A stretch of DNA of 64,000 nucleotides, from positions 1,551,236-1,615,235 of the forward strand of contig NZ_CP149925.1 of NCBI RefSeq assembly GCF_038087665.1. Reading direction: 5' to 3'. Position 1 is the first letter of the stretch, and each line of letters starts with the position of its first letter. Shown here piece after piece: positions 63,080-64,000 of this stretch. Source of the DNA: Gallaecimonas sp. GXIMD4217. Lineage in GTDB: Bacteria; Pseudomonadota; Gammaproteobacteria; Enterobacterales; Gallaecimonadaceae. The position numbers were made by a program, and so were the translations under genes. A model generated the notes under the pieces. It ran no database searches, was not told the DNA's origin, and saw nothing but the letters and a program-made list of their open reading frames with translations.

Positions 63080-64000
63080 AAAAACCGCTTTTTACCCTTA
63101 CATTGCTGGCCCTGGCCACCAATCAGGCCATGGCCGGTGCCTACCGCGTCGAGATCCTTGACCAGCCCTCCGGGCTATACAACACGGAAGCCCGGGTTAT
63201 CACCGAAGACGGCCGTATTGCCGGCAACCTGTCAGCACGTTACGAGTTTGATGGCGGTGACGACGAAAACTCCACCGATGATGACAGCTACCAGGACAGG
63301 CTTGGACTGATCAGCAGTGACAGCCTGAAATCAACCGCCGACACCTTTGGAGTTGCCAGCTTCTTTGCCGCCAGCTACGTCTTTGTCAATGACCCGGATT
63401 TGCAGTTGATACCTGGCTTCGGCAGCGATGAAGAGGGGCTGACGGTTACCAGCACCCTGGCCGATATTGTGGGGGATCTCGTTGCCCTGCGTAGTACGGC
63501 TCCCAGGCGGACCACGGAGTTCACCGACAGTGACGGTGATACTCAGACCCTGGTGATCAGGGATTTTGCCCAGCGGGGCCTGCTGAACGATGGCGAAAAC
63601 CAGCAACAGGCCCTGCCGAGCTTTACCTGGCCGGATACCGTCAATGGCATCAGTGCCGAGGACAACCTGGGTGGTTCGTCCGCTATCAATAGCCTGAGTA
63701 ACACCTGGGCGGTGGGATTCGGCTCGGTGAGTTTCACCGAAGATGGCCAATCCAGGTTTGATGATTGCAATAGGGAAAATCTCGATACCCACCCGCTCAT
63801 CTGCTTGGAAACCGCGGGCCTGGTCAATCAGGCCCATGCCTGGCCGGTCAGCAACGGTCAGCTGGGAGAGCCGCTGGTATTGGCTGGCCTGACCGAGCCC
63901 CAGGGAGATGAAAGCGAGGACGTCTTTATCTCGGTGGCCCACGGTGTCAACGACCAGGGACTGGCCGTCGGGCGTTCGGTCGGTCGTCACGATGGCAGCC
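63076..64000 (+). CDS. DUF3466 family protein, 5' part (3' end outside window)
   Basis: The open frame runs to the window edge (308 codons). A signal peptide (MKKPLFTLTLLALATNQAMA) is followed by AGAYRVEILDQPSG, then acidic, Asp/Ser-rich beta sequence with repeated (G/A)-x-(N/G)-D-x-G-x-(A/V)-V-G-type segments (for example NDQGLAVGRSVGRHDG). This matches DUF3466, a predicted secreted or surface protein of Vibrio/Shewanella-like bacteria, usually encoded between uup and rmf. It overlaps the uup stop by 4 bases. Function unknown. Confidence 0.82.
   Translation, partial: MKKPLFTLTLLALATNQAMAGAYRVEILDQPSGLYNTEARVITEDGRIAGNLSARYEFDGGDDENSTDDDSYQDRLGLISSDSLKSTADTFGVASFFAASYVFVNDPDLQLIPGFGSDEEGLTVTSTLADIVGDLVALRSTAPRRTTEFTDSDGDTQTLVIRDFAQRGLLNDGENQQQALPSFTWPDTVNGISAEDNLGGSSAINSLSNTWAVGFGSVSFTEDGQSRFDDCNRENLDTHPLICLETAGLVNQAHAWPVSNGQLGEPLVLAGLTEPQGDESEDVFISVAHGVNDQGLAVGRSVGRHDGS

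Overview
The window is a GC-rich, gene-dense chromosomal segment of a free-living gammaproteobacterium. Gene content and order fit the Alteromonadales/Aeromonas/Gallaecimonas side of the class: yceF-yceD-rpmF-plsX-fabHDG-acpP-fabF-pabC-mltG-tmk-holB-tatD, then msrC-proQ-prc, and pyrD-zapC...rlmKL-grx-uup-DUF3466. The genus is an inference from synteny only. Na+-coupled transporters (NSS family, NhaC) suggest a saline or marine habitat. No rRNA, tRNA, CRISPR array, insertion sequence or phage gene was seen.

Layout. 1-11.5 kb: end of a HAD phosphatase, yceF on the minus strand, then a long plus-strand run for ribosomal protein L32, phospholipid and fatty-acid synthesis (plsX, fabH, fabD, fabG, acpP, fabF), folate (pabC), cell wall (mltG), dTMP kinase, DNA polymerase III delta' and TatD. 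11.7-18.2 kb: rsmF, letB and letA on the minus strand (the E. coli yebUTS genes), split by a plus-strand SpmA/SpmB-like membrane protein. 18.3-26 kb: a propionate (2-methylcitrate cycle) locus prpB-prpC-acnD-prpF-prpD that carries both dehydration routes. Between acnD and prpF lies a vestigial prpF 5' end followed by four tandem stem-loops. 26-28.1 kb: NlpC/P60 lipoprotein, YedI and DUF1697 proteins.

28.2-30.9 kb: a minus-strand cluster of four uncharacterised genes headed by a DUF2589 protein, with a perfect-palindrome terminator after the first gene. This is the best candidate for an undescribed system. 31.2-32.2 kb: yebG with a consensus LexA box, translationally coupled to a SIMPL-domain protein. 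32.2-37.3 kb: an ABC exporter divergent from msrC-proQ-prc. 37.3-43.1 kb: NSS transporter, NhaC, PepN and DUF2835.

43.3-50.2 kb: a DUF1302 outer-membrane protein, a DUF1329 (LolA-like) protein, a YCF48 propeller and an RND/MMPL transporter, plausibly one trans-envelope route for a hydrophobic substrate. 50.4-55.2 kb: the giant NAD-dependent glutamate dehydrogenase. 55.3-64 kb: pyrD, zapC, a LysR/EamA divergent pair, rlmKL, a glutaredoxin-like protein, uup and the start of a DUF3466 protein cut by the window edge.

Operons are tight, with many 1-4 nt stop/start overlaps, and are mostly closed by clear intrinsic terminators. Where the obvious start was doubtful, starts were chosen by Shine-Dalgarno spacing and family N-termini.
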